The notes under the pieces: generated by a model
The model's input: only the letters and a program-made list of their open reading frames with translations
Told to the model about the DNA's origin: nothing
Databases searched by the model: none
Program-made: the position numbers and the translations under genes
Shown: piece after piece, positions 14,511-23,026 of the stretch
Layout of the letters: every line of letters starts with the position of its first letter
Numbering within the stretch: position 1 is the stretch's first letter
Source: Streptomyces termitum
GTDB taxonomy: Bacteria; Actinomycetota; Actinomycetes; Streptomycetales; Streptomycetaceae
DNA length: 64,000 nucleotides
Reading direction: 5' to 3'
Assembly: GCF_014650175.1 (NCBI RefSeq)
Contig: NZ_BMUL01000002.1
Coordinates: 377,150-441,149 of the forward strand

Positions 14511-17164
14511 GCGGATCCTCCGATCAGGGTCAGGAACGCGTCCTCCAGGCGCCGGTGCGGTCCGACCCCGGTCAGCGGCACGTCCAGGCGGACGAGTTCG
14601 CCGATGAGGGCGGTGGTTCCGGCGGCGGTGTCGGCAGCGGTGTCGGCGGTGGCGAGGCGGACGAGGAGGGCGTCGTCGGCGCGGACGGCGGAGTCGACGC
14701 CGGGCAGGGCGGCGACCTTCTCGACGAGCGCGTCGGGGACCGGGGCGGCGAGGGTGACGAGCAGGGTGTCGCCGGAGCCGGTGATCTCCTCGACCGGTCC
14801 GGCCTGGACGAGCCGGCCCCGGTCCATGACGACGAGGTGGGTGCAGGACTGCTCGACCTCCGCGAGGAGGTGGCTGGAGACGATCACGGTGCGGCCGCCC
14901 GCCGCGTACCGGATCATCACCTCCCGCATCTCGCGGATCTGCGGCGGGTCGAGGCCGTTGGTGGGTTCGTCGAGGATGAGGAGGTCGGGCAGGCCGAGCA
15001 TGGCCTGGGCGAGGGCGAGGCGCTGCCGCATGCCCTGCGAGTAGGTGCGGACGGCGCGTTGGAGGGCGCCGCCGAGGTTGGCGATGCGCAGGGCCTCGTC
15101 GAGGTGGGCGTCCCCGGCGGGGCGGCCGGTGGCCTTCCAGTACAGCTCCAGGTTCTCCCGGCCGGTGAGGTGCGGCAGGAAGCCCGCGCCCTCGACGAAG
15201 GAGCCGACGCGGGAGAGGACGGGGGCGCCGGGCCGGATCGCCTGGCCGAAGACCCTGATCTCGCCCTCGTCGGGGGTGATCAGACCCATGAGCATGCGCA
15301 GGGTGGTGGTCTTCCCGGCGCCGTTGGGGCCGAGGAGGCCGAGGACCTGGCCCTGTTCGACGCGGAAGGAGAGGTCGCGGACGGAGTACCGCTCGCCGCC
15401 CCGGTACTTCTTGGAGAGGCCGGTGATCTGGAGGGGGACGGCGGTGAGCGCGGGGTCCGGCGGCGGGGTGGCGGTGCGGCGGCGGGCGGTCAGGAGGAGG
15501 GCGGCGGCGGCCGCGAGGGCGAGCAGCGGCAGGAGCCAGACCCAGCGGGGCAGGCCGGCGGCCCGGGTGGTGACGGCGGGGGCCGTGGGCACCGCGAGGG
15601 GGCCCTCGGCGGTGACGGTGTAGCCGGCCGTGGCGGTCGGGGAGGCGTAGCCGAGGTCGGTGGCGGACAGCACGAGCCGGAGCCGGTGGCCGGCCTCCAC
15701 CTCGTGGTCGATCGCGGGCAGGGTGAGGGTGACCGGGCGGCCCTTCCCGGCGTCCTCGACCCGGACCGGGGCGACGAGCTGGGCGGGCAGCACCTGTCGG
15801 CCGTCGGGGCCGACGTCGTACACCTTGGCGAAGAGGACGGCGGAGCCGTCGGGGGCGGTGGAGGCGACCCTGACCCGGACGGTCGGGGTGCCGGTGATCC
15901 GCAGCGGCGCGGGGAGCGGCTCCGTGTCGAAGCGGGCGTGCTGGCCGGGGAAGTCGAGGGCGAGGCCGACGCCGAGGGAGGAGGAGAGTCCGGCGAGGCC
16001 GCCGCCGAGGCCGGGGACGGCGGAGACGGCGGGCGGGGCGGCGCCGGGCGGGTTGGTGAAGCGCTGGGGCCGGCCGGTGAGGGCGAGGTCGCGGGCGCCG
16101 TCGGTGAGGCCGGGGTAGCGGTCGGCGGTGGCGGCGCGGAGGGTGGCGCGGCCGTCGGTGGAGTCGACGCCGCCGGTACGGCTGACGCGGAAGGCGGGGC
16201 CGGTGTCGGCGGAGGCGTCCTTCTTGAGCCAGCGGTCGAACCAGGTGCCGATCCGGGCCTCGACGCGGCCGGTCTCGCGGTCGCCGCCGTCGTGGCCGCC
16301 GACGGTCCAGTCGACGGCGACGGGGGCGCCGTTGGCGGTGAGGGCGCGGGCCATGGCGTCGGCCTGGCCGAGGGTGAAGAGGGAGTCGTTCTGGCCCTGG
16401 ACGATCAGGGTGGGGACCTTGACGCGGTCGCCGACGGCGGAGGGGCTGCGGGCCTCCAGGAGGGCGCGGTCGGCGGGGGCCGGGCGGGCGGCGGTGGCGA
16501 CGCGTTCCCGCAGGGCGCAGAGTTCGGGGGCGAAGCGTCCGCAGGCGTCGCCCTCGGTGCGGGCGTCGGTGCCCATGGAGAAGAGGATCCCGGCCCAGAG
16601 CTTCTTGTAGACGCCGTCGGGGAGGAGGGCGTCGGCGAGGTTCCAGTAGGTGATCTGCGGGGCGATGGCGTCGACGCGGGGGTCGTTCCCGGCAGCGAGC
16701 AGGGAGATCGCGCCGCCGTAGGAGGCGCCGGTGACGCCGACGCGGGGGTCGCCGGCCTTGTCGAGGAGGACCTCGGGGCGGGCGGCGAGCCAGTCGATCA
16801 GCTTCCGGACGTCCTTGACCTCGTGCGCGGGGTCGTTGAGGCCGATCTGTCCGCCGGAGGCGCCGAAGCCGCGGGCGGACCAGGTGAGGACGGCGTAGCC
16901 GTCGCGGGCGAGCCGTTCGGCCTGGGGGCGGACGTCGTCCTTGGAGCCGCCGAAGCCGTGGGCGAGGAGGACGGCGGGGCGGCGGCCGGTGCCCTCGGCG
17001 GTGAAGTACGAGGTGTCGATCCGTACCCCGTCGAGGTCGAGGGCCCGGTCCTCGCGCTGGACGGGCGGGGGGTCGTCCAGGGCGGCGGCGGTCCAGGTGC
17101 CGGCGCCCGCGAGGACGGCGAGAGCGGCGGTGACGGCGGCCCACCGGGGAATTCGGAGTCGCAT
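14507..17164 (-). CDS. Fusion of CocE/S15-type alpha/beta hydrolase with an ABC transporter ATPase
   Basis: 885 residues in one open frame. A signal-anchor (WAAVTAALAVLAGAGTWTAA) leads into an alpha/beta hydrolase with nucleophile motif GASYGG near residue 147, QGQNDSLF and GGHDGG for the Asp/His. An X-Pro dipeptidyl-peptidase C-terminal beta domain follows (to about 530). One helix near 545 (WVWLLPLLALAAAAALLL) leads to a full ABC ATPase: Walker A GPNGAGKT near 611, YSQGMRQR signature near 711, ILDEPTNGLDP. The topology implies an exported hydrolase joined to a cytoplasmic ATPase, so the first helix must be an uncleaved anchor. Coupled to the permease by ATGA. The substrate is unknown. Confidence 0.9.
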   Translation of the reverse strand: MRLRIPRWAAVTAALAVLAGAGTWTAAALDDPPPVQREDRALDLDGVRIDTSYFTAEGTGRRPAVLLAHGFGGSKDDVRPQAERLARDGYAVLTWSARGFGASGGQIGLNDPAHEVKDVRKLIDWLAARPEVLLDKAGDPRVGVTGASYGGAISLLAAGNDPRVDAIAPQITYWNLADALLPDGVYKKLWAGILFSMGTDARTEGDACGRFAPELCALRERVATAARPAPADRALLEARSPSAVGDRVKVPTLIVQGQNDSLFTLGQADAMARALTANGAPVAVDWTVGGHDGGDRETGRVEARIGTWFDRWLKKDASADTGPAFRVSRTGGVDSTDGRATLRAATADRYPGLTDGARDLALTGRPQRFTNPPGAAPPAVSAVPGLGGGLAGLSSSLGVGLALDFPGQHARFDTEPLPAPLRITGTPTVRVRVASTAPDGSAVLFAKVYDVGPDGRQVLPAQLVAPVRVEDAGKGRPVTLTLPAIDHEVEAGHRLRLVLSATDLGYASPTATAGYTVTAEGPLAVPTAPAVTTRAAGLPRWVWLLPLLALAAAAALLLTARRRTATPPPDPALTAVPLQITGLSKKYRGGERYSVRDLSFRVEQGQVLGLLGPNGAGKTTTLRMLMGLITPDEGEIRVFGQAIRPGAPVLSRVGSFVEGAGFLPHLTGRENLELYWKATGRPAGDAHLDEALRIANLGGALQRAVRTYSQGMRQRLALAQAMLGLPDLLILDEPTNGLDPPQIREMREVMIRYAAGGRTVIVSSHLLAEVEQSCTHLVVMDRGRLVQAGPVEEITGSGDTLLVTLAAPVPDALVEKVAALPGVDSAVRADDALLVRLATADTAADTAAGTTALIGELVRLDVPLTGVGPHRRLEDAFLTLIGGSA

Positions 17165-17374
17165 GGCACCGAGCCTAGGCGGCCCGTCTGTGCGCGAGGG
17201 GCGGCCCGGGGCTGATCCGGCGGCCTCCTGGAGTCGTACGCGGCCTTCGGCGTGTACGGCGGACGCGGTACGCGCGCGGTGCGGCGGGCTCTCCCGGGCG
17301 CGGTCCGCGCGGGAACGGCCGGGCACCGTCTTGTATGGAACATGCCAAGTAGGCAGCCTGGGTGCGGCACGGCA

Positions 17375-17414
17375 CCGGCCCCCGGGGTGCGGCGGCACGC
17401 ACCCCGGGGGCCGG
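17375..17414 (-). terminator. 17-bp perfect hairpin terminator after mmsA
   Basis: Arms 17375-17391 and 17398-17414 with a six-base loop GCGGCA, 14 bases after the mmsA stop codon. No T-tract. It separates the inositol operon from the hydrolase-ABC operon, whose 210-base upstream region has only weak promoter-like matches (TACAAG near 17335, minus strand). Confidence 0.8.
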
Positions 17415-17428
17415 TCTCCGGTCCGCGG

Positions 17429-18931
17429 TCAGTGGTTGCGCGGGAAGCCCAGGTCCACGCCGGAGGGCGCGTCGGCCGGGTCGGGCCAGCGGGTGGTGAC
17501 GACCTTGCCGCGGGTGTAGAAGTGCACGCCGTCGTTGCCGTAGATGTGGTGGTCGCCGAAGAGCGAGTCCTTCCAGCCACCGAAGGAGTGGTAGCCCACC
17601 GGCACCGGGATCGGCACGTTGACGCCGACCATGCCGGCCTCGACCTCCAGCTGGAAGCGGCGGGCGGCGCCGCCGTCGCGGGTGAAGATCGCGGTGCCGT
17701 TGCCGAACTTCGAGGCGTTGATGAGGGCGAGGCCCTCCTCGTAGGTCTCGGCGCGCAGCACGCAGAGCACCGGGCCGAAGATCTCGTCCTGGTACGCGGC
17801 GGCCGTGGTCGGCACGTGGTCCAGGAGGGAGAGGCCGATCCAGTGGCCGTCCTCGTACCCCTCGACCGTGTAGCCGGTGCCGTCCAGGACGACCTGGCAG
17901 CCCTCGGCCTCGGCGCCGTGCACGTAGGAGGCGACCTTGTCGCGGTGGACGGCCGTGATGAGCGGGCCCATCTCGGAGGCCGGGTCGTTGCCGGGGCCGA
18001 TCTTGATCTTCTCGGCGCGCTCGCGGATCTTCTCGACGAGCTCGTCGCCGATCGAACCGACGGCCACGACCGCGGAGATGGCCATGCAGCGCTCGCCGGC
18101 GGAGCCGTACGCGGCGGAGACGGCGGCGTCGGCGGCGGCGTCCAGGTCGGCGTCCGGGAGGACCAGCATGTGGTTCTTGGCGCCGCCGAGGGCCTGCACG
18201 CGCTTGCCGTTCGCGGCGGCGGTGGTGTGGATGTGCCGGGCGATCGGGGTGGAGCCGACGAAGGAGACCGCGGAGACGTCCGGGTGCTCCAGCAGGCGGT
18301 CCACGGCGACCTTGTCGCCGTGCAGGACGTTGAACACGCCGTCCGGCAGACCGGCCTCGGCGAGCAGCTCGGCGATCTTCAGGGAGGCCGACGGGTCCTT
18401 CTCGCTCGGCTTGAGGACGAAGGTGTTGCCGGTCGCGATGGCGATCGGGAACATCCACATCGGCACCATGGCCGGGAAGTTGAAGGGCGTGATGCCCGCG
18501 ACGACGCCGATCGGCTGGCGGATGGACGCCACGTCCACGCGGTTGGAGACCTGGGTGGACAGCTCGCCCTTGAGCTGGGTGGTGATGCCGCAGGCCAGGT
18601 CGACGATCTCCAGGCCGCGGGCGACCTCGCCGAGCGCGTCGGAGTGGACCTTGCCGTGCTCGGCGACGATCAGCTCGGCGATCGCGTCGCGGTTGGCGTC
18701 GAGCAGCGCGCGGAACTTGAAGAGGATCGTGGTGCGCTGGGCCAGCGAGGAGGTGCCCCAGGTGGCGAAGGCGCCCTTGGCGGCGGCGACGGCGGCGTCC
18801 ACCTCCTCGACGGAGGCGAGGGCGACCTCGGTGGTGACGGCGCCGGTGGCGGGGTCGGTGACCGGGCCCCAGTTGCCCGACGTGCCCTCGGCGGTCTTGC
18901 CGCCGATCCAGTGGTGGACGCGCTTCGTCAT
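17429..18931 (-). CDS. mmsA: Methylmalonate-semialdehyde/malonate-semialdehyde dehydrogenase (CoA-acylating)
   Basis: 500 residues of the aldehyde dehydrogenase fold. Visible are GITPFNFPAMVPMWMFPIAI near 145, the NAD-binding LKPSEKDP, GGAKNHM near 258, and catalytic Cys in SAGERCMAIS near 282. CoA-acylating MmsA/IolA enzymes carry this pattern. It converts malonate semialdehyde (last step of inositol breakdown) or methylmalonate semialdehyde (valine breakdown) to acetyl- or propionyl-CoA. The position just downstream of iolD on the same strand favours the inositol role. The start codon ATG at 18931 has GGAG upstream. A strong terminator ends the operon after it. Confidence 0.95.
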   Translation of the reverse strand: MTKRVHHWIGGKTAEGTSGNWGPVTDPATGAVTTEVALASVEEVDAAVAAAKGAFATWGTSSLAQRTTILFKFRALLDANRDAIAELIVAEHGKVHSDALGEVARGLEIVDLACGITTQLKGELSTQVSNRVDVASIRQPIGVVAGITPFNFPAMVPMWMFPIAIATGNTFVLKPSEKDPSASLKIAELLAEAGLPDGVFNVLHGDKVAVDRLLEHPDVSAVSFVGSTPIARHIHTTAAANGKRVQALGGAKNHMLVLPDADLDAAADAAVSAAYGSAGERCMAISAVVAVGSIGDELVEKIRERAEKIKIGPGNDPASEMGPLITAVHRDKVASYVHGAEAEGCQVVLDGTGYTVEGYEDGHWIGLSLLDHVPTTAAAYQDEIFGPVLCVLRAETYEEGLALINASKFGNGTAIFTRDGGAARRFQLEVEAGMVGVNVPIPVPVGYHSFGGWKDSLFGDHHIYGNDGVHFYTRGKVVTTRWPDPADAPSGVDLGFPRNH

Positions 18932-18954
18932 GACGAGTTACTCCTTCAGGGCCT

Positions 18955-20826
18955 TCAGAGGTGGCGGCGTCGGACGGTGACGTGCCGGTCGTACTCCTCG
19001 CGTGCCTTGACCGCCGACGGGCGGGTCGAGGTCTCGGCCACGGGCACATCCCACCACGCCTGCGCCGGGGGCGCGCCCGACACACTGTCTGCCGTTTCGG
19101 TCTCGACGTAGACACATGTGGGATCCGTGGCGCCGCGCGCGTCCGCGAGGGCTTCTCGCAGGTCACGGATGGTGCGGGGGCGCAGCACCCGCATCCCGAG
19201 GGACGCCGCGTTGGCCGCGAGGTCCACGGGGAGCGGGGGGCCGGTGAAGCCTCCCGAGGCGTCCCGGAAGCGGTAGTCGGTGCCGTACCGCTCGGCGCCG
19301 ACGGTCTCGGAGAGGCCGCCGATGGAGGCGTACCCGTGGTTCTGGAGGACGACCAGGCGCAGCGGCAGCCGCTCCTGGACGGCGGTGACGATCTCGGTGG
19401 GATTCATCAGGTACGTCCCGTCCCCGACGAGCGCCCAGACCGGCCGGGAGGGGTCGGCGAGGAGGACGCCGACGGCGGCCGGGATCTCGTAGCCCATGCA
19501 GGAGTAGCCGTACTCGACGTGGTACTGGCCCGGGGCGCGGGTCCGCCACAGCCGGTGGAGGTCGCCGGGGAGCGAGCCGGCCGCGTTGATCAGGACGTCG
19601 CGGTCGTCCACCAGGGCGTCGAGTGCGCCGAGGACCTGGGTCTGGGTGGGGCGTGCGGTGTCGTCGGGGGCGGCGTAGGCGGCGTCGACCCGGCGCTCCC
19701 AGGCGGCCTTCCCGGCGGCCCAGGCGGTGACCGGGCGGGGCGGGGCGCCGAGCCCGTCGAGGGCGTCGGTGAGGGCGGCGAGTCCTTCGCGGGCGTCGGC
19801 GACGAGCGGGAGGGCGGCGGCCTGCTTGTGGGCGTCGAAGCCGGTGACGTTGAGGTTGAGGAAGCGGGCGCCGGGGCGGAAGAGGGTGCCGGAGGCGGTG
19901 GTGAAGTCGGTGAAGCGGGTGCCGACGCCGATGACCAGGTCGGCGGCGCGGGCCAGGGCGTTGGCGGGGGCGGTGCCGGTGTGGCCGATGCCGCCGACGT
20001 CGCAGGGGTGGTCGTACGGCAGCGCCCCCTTGCCGGCCTGGGTGCTCGCGACCGGCAGCCCGGCCCGCTCGGCGAAGGCGCGCAGGGCGTCCTCGGCGGC
20101 GCTGTGCCGGACGCCGCCGCCCGCGACGACCAGCGGCCGCTCGGCCCGCGCCAGGGCCCGGGCGGCGGCGGCGAGTTCGCCGGCGTCGGGGCGGGACCGG
20201 CGGATCCGCCAGGTCCGTTCGGCGAAGAACTCCTCGGGCCAGTCGTACGCCTCCGCCTGCACGTCCTGCGGGAGGGCGAGGGTGACGGCGCCGGTGGCGG
20301 CGGGGTCGGTGAGGACCCGGGCGGCTTCGAGGGCGGCGGGGATCAGCGCCTCGGGGCGGGTGATCCGGTCGAAGTAGCGCGACACCGGCCGCAGGCAGTC
20401 GTTGACCGACACGTCGCCCGCGTGGGGCAGTTGGAGCTGCTGGAGGACCGGGTCGGCGGGGCGGGCGGCGAAGGTGTCGCCGGGGAGCAGGAGCACCGGC
20501 AGGTGGTTGACGGTGGCGAGGGCGGCACCGGTGACCAGGTTGGTGGCGCCGGGACCGATGGAGGTGGTGACGGCGTGCGCGGAGAGCCGGCCGGTGGCGC
20601 GGGCGTGGCCGACGGCGGCGTGCACCATGGCCTGCTCGTTGCGCCCCTGGTGGAAGGGCATGAGGCCGGGGTCCTCGACGAGGGCCTGGCCGATGCCGGC
20701 GACGTTGCCGTGGCCGAAGATGCCCCAGGTGGCGGCGATCAGCCGGTGCCGCTCGCCGTCCCGCTCGGTGTGCTGGGCGGCGAGGAAGCGCACCAGGGCC
20801 TGGGCGGTGGTCAGCCGGACGGTCAC
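18955..20826 (-). CDS. iolD: 3D-(3,5/4)-trihydroxycyclohexane-1,2-dione acylhydrolase
   Basis: 623-residue thiamine-diphosphate enzyme that opens the inositol ring by hydrolysing trihydroxycyclohexanedione to 5-deoxyglucuronate. The activating Glu is in FHQGRNEQAMVHAA near residue 63. The ThDP/Mg motif begins GDGTYLMNPTEIVTAVQERL near 465 and ends QNHGY. The length matches IolD rather than acetolactate synthase. The GTG at 20826 overlaps the iolB stop (GTGA); mmsA starts 23 bases after its stop. The order iolC-iolB-iolD-mmsA forms one minus-strand operon. Confidence 0.95.
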   Translation of the reverse strand: MTVRLTTAQALVRFLAAQHTERDGERHRLIAATWGIFGHGNVAGIGQALVEDPGLMPFHQGRNEQAMVHAAVGHARATGRLSAHAVTTSIGPGATNLVTGAALATVNHLPVLLLPGDTFAARPADPVLQQLQLPHAGDVSVNDCLRPVSRYFDRITRPEALIPAALEAARVLTDPAATGAVTLALPQDVQAEAYDWPEEFFAERTWRIRRSRPDAGELAAAARALARAERPLVVAGGGVRHSAAEDALRAFAERAGLPVASTQAGKGALPYDHPCDVGGIGHTGTAPANALARAADLVIGVGTRFTDFTTASGTLFRPGARFLNLNVTGFDAHKQAAALPLVADAREGLAALTDALDGLGAPPRPVTAWAAGKAAWERRVDAAYAAPDDTARPTQTQVLGALDALVDDRDVLINAAGSLPGDLHRLWRTRAPGQYHVEYGYSCMGYEIPAAVGVLLADPSRPVWALVGDGTYLMNPTEIVTAVQERLPLRLVVLQNHGYASIGGLSETVGAERYGTDYRFRDASGGFTGPPLPVDLAANAASLGMRVLRPRTIRDLREALADARGATDPTCVYVETETADSVSGAPPAQAWWDVPVAETSTRPSAVKAREEYDRHVTVRRRHL

Positions 20827-21641
20827 GCGTATCCCTCCGTGTGGTCGGGGTGGAAGCTGATCCGCCAGGCCCGCTCGGGTCCGGGACCGGCCATGACGTT
20901 GAGGTAGTAGAGGGCGTGGCCGGGCCGGGCGATCGAGGGGCCGTGCCAGCCGTCGGGGACGAGGACGGCGTCGCCGTGCCGGACCTCGGCGAGGAGGTCG
21001 GCGCCGCCGGGCCGGGAGGGCGAGATCCGCTGGTAGCCGTAGCCGTGCGGGGCCTCGGTCTCGTAGTAGTAGATCTCCTCCAGCACGGATTCGGTGCCGG
21101 GGCGGTCCTCGTCGTGCTTGTGCGGCGGGTAGGAGGACCAGTTGCCGCCGGGGGTGATCACCTCGACGGCGATGAGCCGGTCGCAGGGGAAGGCGTCGGC
21201 GGCGGCGAAGTTCCGCACCGTGCGGGTGCGGTTGCCGCTGCCCCGGGTCTCCACGGGGACCTCCGGCGCGGGGCCGTAGCGGGCGGGGAGTCGTCGCTCG
21301 CACTTCGCTCCTGCCAAAGCGAAGCGGCCTCCCGCACCGGAGGCGATCTGGGCGTGGGCGTCGCGGGGCACGTAGACGAAGTCGGACCCGGCGGCGAACA
21401 CGCTTGCGCGACCGTGGAGTTCGAAAATCTCCCCGTCGAGGCGCACGGTACAGGCCCCGGCGAGGGGAAGCACCACCCATTCGGAATCCGCGCTGTCGAA
21501 GGCGTGTTCCGCACCCGGCGGCAGTTCGATCACACGCAGCGCGGAGTGCTCCCAACCCGCGAGCACGGGCTCGATGTCCACGCTGTACGGGCCGCGCGCG
21601 GCGGCTCCGGCGGGGAGGTGGAGGCGGCGGGGAGCGGTCAC
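20823..21641 (-). CDS. iolB: 5-deoxy-glucuronate isomerase
   Basis: 272 residues of the IolB/KduI cupin family. It isomerises 5-deoxyglucuronate to 2-deoxy-5-ke-gluconate, the substrate of IolC. The family metal-site segment WSSYPPHKHDED lies near residues 168-179, followed by EEIYYYETEAPHGYGYQRI and the late DGWHGPSIARPGHALYYLNV motif. The GTG start at 21641 overlaps the iolC stop, and the stop overlaps iolD, so translation of the three is coupled. Confidence 0.95.
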   Translation of the reverse strand: MTAPRRLHLPAGAAARGPYSVDIEPVLAGWEHSALRVIELPPGAEHAFDSADSEWVVLPLAGACTVRLDGEIFELHGRASVFAAGSDFVYVPRDAHAQIASGAGGRFALAGAKCERRLPARYGPAPEVPVETRGSGNRTRTVRNFAAADAFPCDRLIAVEVITPGGNWSSYPPHKHDEDRPGTESVLEEIYYYETEAPHGYGYQRISPSRPGGADLLAEVRHGDAVLVPDGWHGPSIARPGHALYYLNVMAGPGPERAWRISFHPDHTEGYA

Positions 21642-22810
21642 GGACTGCCGTCCTTCGGGAGGCACGCGCCCCCGCCGGGGAGGCCGGGACGCGGGGTGTG
21701 GGTGAACCGGCCGGGGTGGTCGGTGTGACCGGTGTGGTCGGGGTGACTGAGGTGGTTGGGGTGACCGGGGTCCGGGGGGAGGGTGCCGGAGCCGGTGGCG
21801 AGGGCGCGGCCGATCTCGGCGGGGTCGGGCATGGCGGGCGCGCAGGCGAGGCGGCCTGCGACGATCGCGCCGGCGGCGTTGGCCCGGCGCAGGACCTCGT
21901 CGAGGGGGCGGCCGGAGAGGAGGCCGTCGACGAGGGCGCCGCCGAACGCGTCGCCCGCGCCGAGGCCGTTGACGACGTCGACGGGCAGCGGGGCGACCCG
22001 GGCGCGGCGGCCGTCGGCGGCGAGGGCGAGGACGCCGTCCGGGCCGCGCTTGACGACGGCGAGCCGGAGACCGGGGGCGCCGGGACCGGTTCCGGTGGGG
22101 GCGGTTCCGGTGGGACCGGTTCCGGTGGGGGCGAGGAGGGTGAGGAGGGCGCGGGCGGCGGCCTCCGGATCGCTCTCGCCGGTGGCGACCTCGCACTCCT
22201 CGGCGTTGCCGACGGCGACGGTGGCGTGCCGCAGGGCCTCGGTGTAGTGGGGGCGGGCGGTGGCCGGATCGGGCCAGAACGCGGGCCGCCAGTCGAGGTC
22301 GAGGACGGTGTGCGGGCGGCCGGAGCGGGCCCGCAGGGCGGTGAGGGTGGCGGTGCGGCTGGGTTCCTCGCTGAGGCCGGTGCCGGTGGCCCACAGGACG
22401 CGGGCGGCGCGGATCGCGCCGAGGTCCAGTTCGTGCGGGTGGATCTCCAGGTCGGGGGCCTTGGGGCGGCGGTAGAAGGTGAGGGGGAAGTCGTCGGGCG
22501 GGAAGAGGGCGCAGAAGGTGACGGGGGTGGGGTGCTCGGCGACCTCGGTGACCCAGCGGGCGTCCACCCCGAACGCGCCCAGTTCGCGCCGGAGGTAGGT
22601 GCCGAAGGGGTCGGCGCCGGTGCGGCTGACGAGGGCGGTGCGGCGGCCGAGGCGGGCGGCGGCGACGGCCACGTTGGCGGGGGAGCCGCCGAGGAACCGT
22701 CCGAAGGTGTCGACCCGGTCGAGCCCGACCCCGCTGCGGAGCGGATAGAGATCGACGCCGAGCCGGCCCATGGTGATCAGGTCGTACGGCTCCGACTCCA
22801 CCCGTGCCAC
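21638..22810 (-). CDS. iolC: 5-dehydro-2-deoxygluconokinase
   Basis: 390 residues, PfkB sugar-kinase family. N-terminal TMGRLGVDLYPLRSGVGLDR and FGRFLGGSPANVAVAAARLG, and the C-terminal kinase motif VNGLGAGDAFGGALVDGLLS near 280-300 with the catalytic Asp. It phosphorylates 2-deoxy-5-ketogluconate. The GTG at 22810 has GGAG seven bases before; a GTG at 22801 is possible. Two oddities are visible: a PTGTGPTGTAPTGTGPG linker near 235, and a 40-residue tail rich in His (HPNHLSHPDHTGHTDH). Both are encoded by short tandem repeats and probably vary between strains. It is the first gene of the minus-strand inositol operon. Confidence 0.93.
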   Translation of the reverse strand: MARVESEPYDLITMGRLGVDLYPLRSGVGLDRVDTFGRFLGGSPANVAVAAARLGRRTALVSRTGADPFGTYLRRELGAFGVDARWVTEVAEHPTPVTFCALFPPDDFPLTFYRRPKAPDLEIHPHELDLGAIRAARVLWATGTGLSEEPSRTATLTALRARSGRPHTVLDLDWRPAFWPDPATARPHYTEALRHATVAVGNAEECEVATGESDPEAAARALLTLLAPTGTGPTGTAPTGTGPGAPGLRLAVVKRGPDGVLALAADGRRARVAPLPVDVVNGLGAGDAFGGALVDGLLSGRPLDEVLRRANAAGAIVAGRLACAPAMPDPAEIGRALATGSGTLPPDPGHPNHLSHPDHTGHTDHPGRFTHTPRPGLPGGGACLPKDGSP

Positions 22811-22836
22811 CTCTCGACTCCGGTGTCCGGTTCCCA

Positions 22837-22866
22837 GGTCTAGCCGTCCGCCGGGAGGCGTGTCAA
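22837..22866 (-). promoter_or_regulatory. Promoter of the iolC-B-D-mmsA operon
   Basis: On minus, a perfect TTGACA (22866-22861), an 18-base spacer and TAGACC (22842-22837). The predicted start near 22830 gives a 20-base leader with a GGAG ribosome site. The palindromic operator lies four bases upstream of the -35 box. Confidence 0.6.
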
Positions 22867-22870
22867 CGAT

Positions 22871-22882
22871 ATGTCCGGACAT
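22871..22882. promoter_or_regulatory. Palindromic operator between iolC and iolE
   Basis: ATGTCCGGACAT is a perfect 12-bp palindrome placed between the two divergent promoters. An inositol-responsive repressor (IolR/GntR or LacI type) is a likely ligand. No such regulator gene is next to the cluster in this window. Confidence 0.5.
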
Positions 22883-22990
22883 TCGGCCGGCGGCCGGACC
22901 GGGCCCGCTCCGGCCGCCCCGGCCGCCGGACGCCCCGGGTCCGCGCCCGGCCCGGTCCCGGCCGGGTCCCCGGCGGGCCGGGACGGCGTC

Positions 22991-23019
22991 TTGACGCTGC
23001 TCCGGGGCCCGGTCAAGGT
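22991..23019 (+). promoter_or_regulatory. Promoter of iolE, probably giving a leaderless transcript
   Basis: TTGACG (22991-22996), a 17-base spacer and CAAGGT (23014-23019). Seven bases separate the -10 box from the ATG at 23027, so transcription would start at or next to the A of the start codon. AAGGTGG could be read as a ribosome site instead, so the leaderless reading is inference. Confidence 0.5.
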
Positions 23020-23026
23020 GGCTGGC

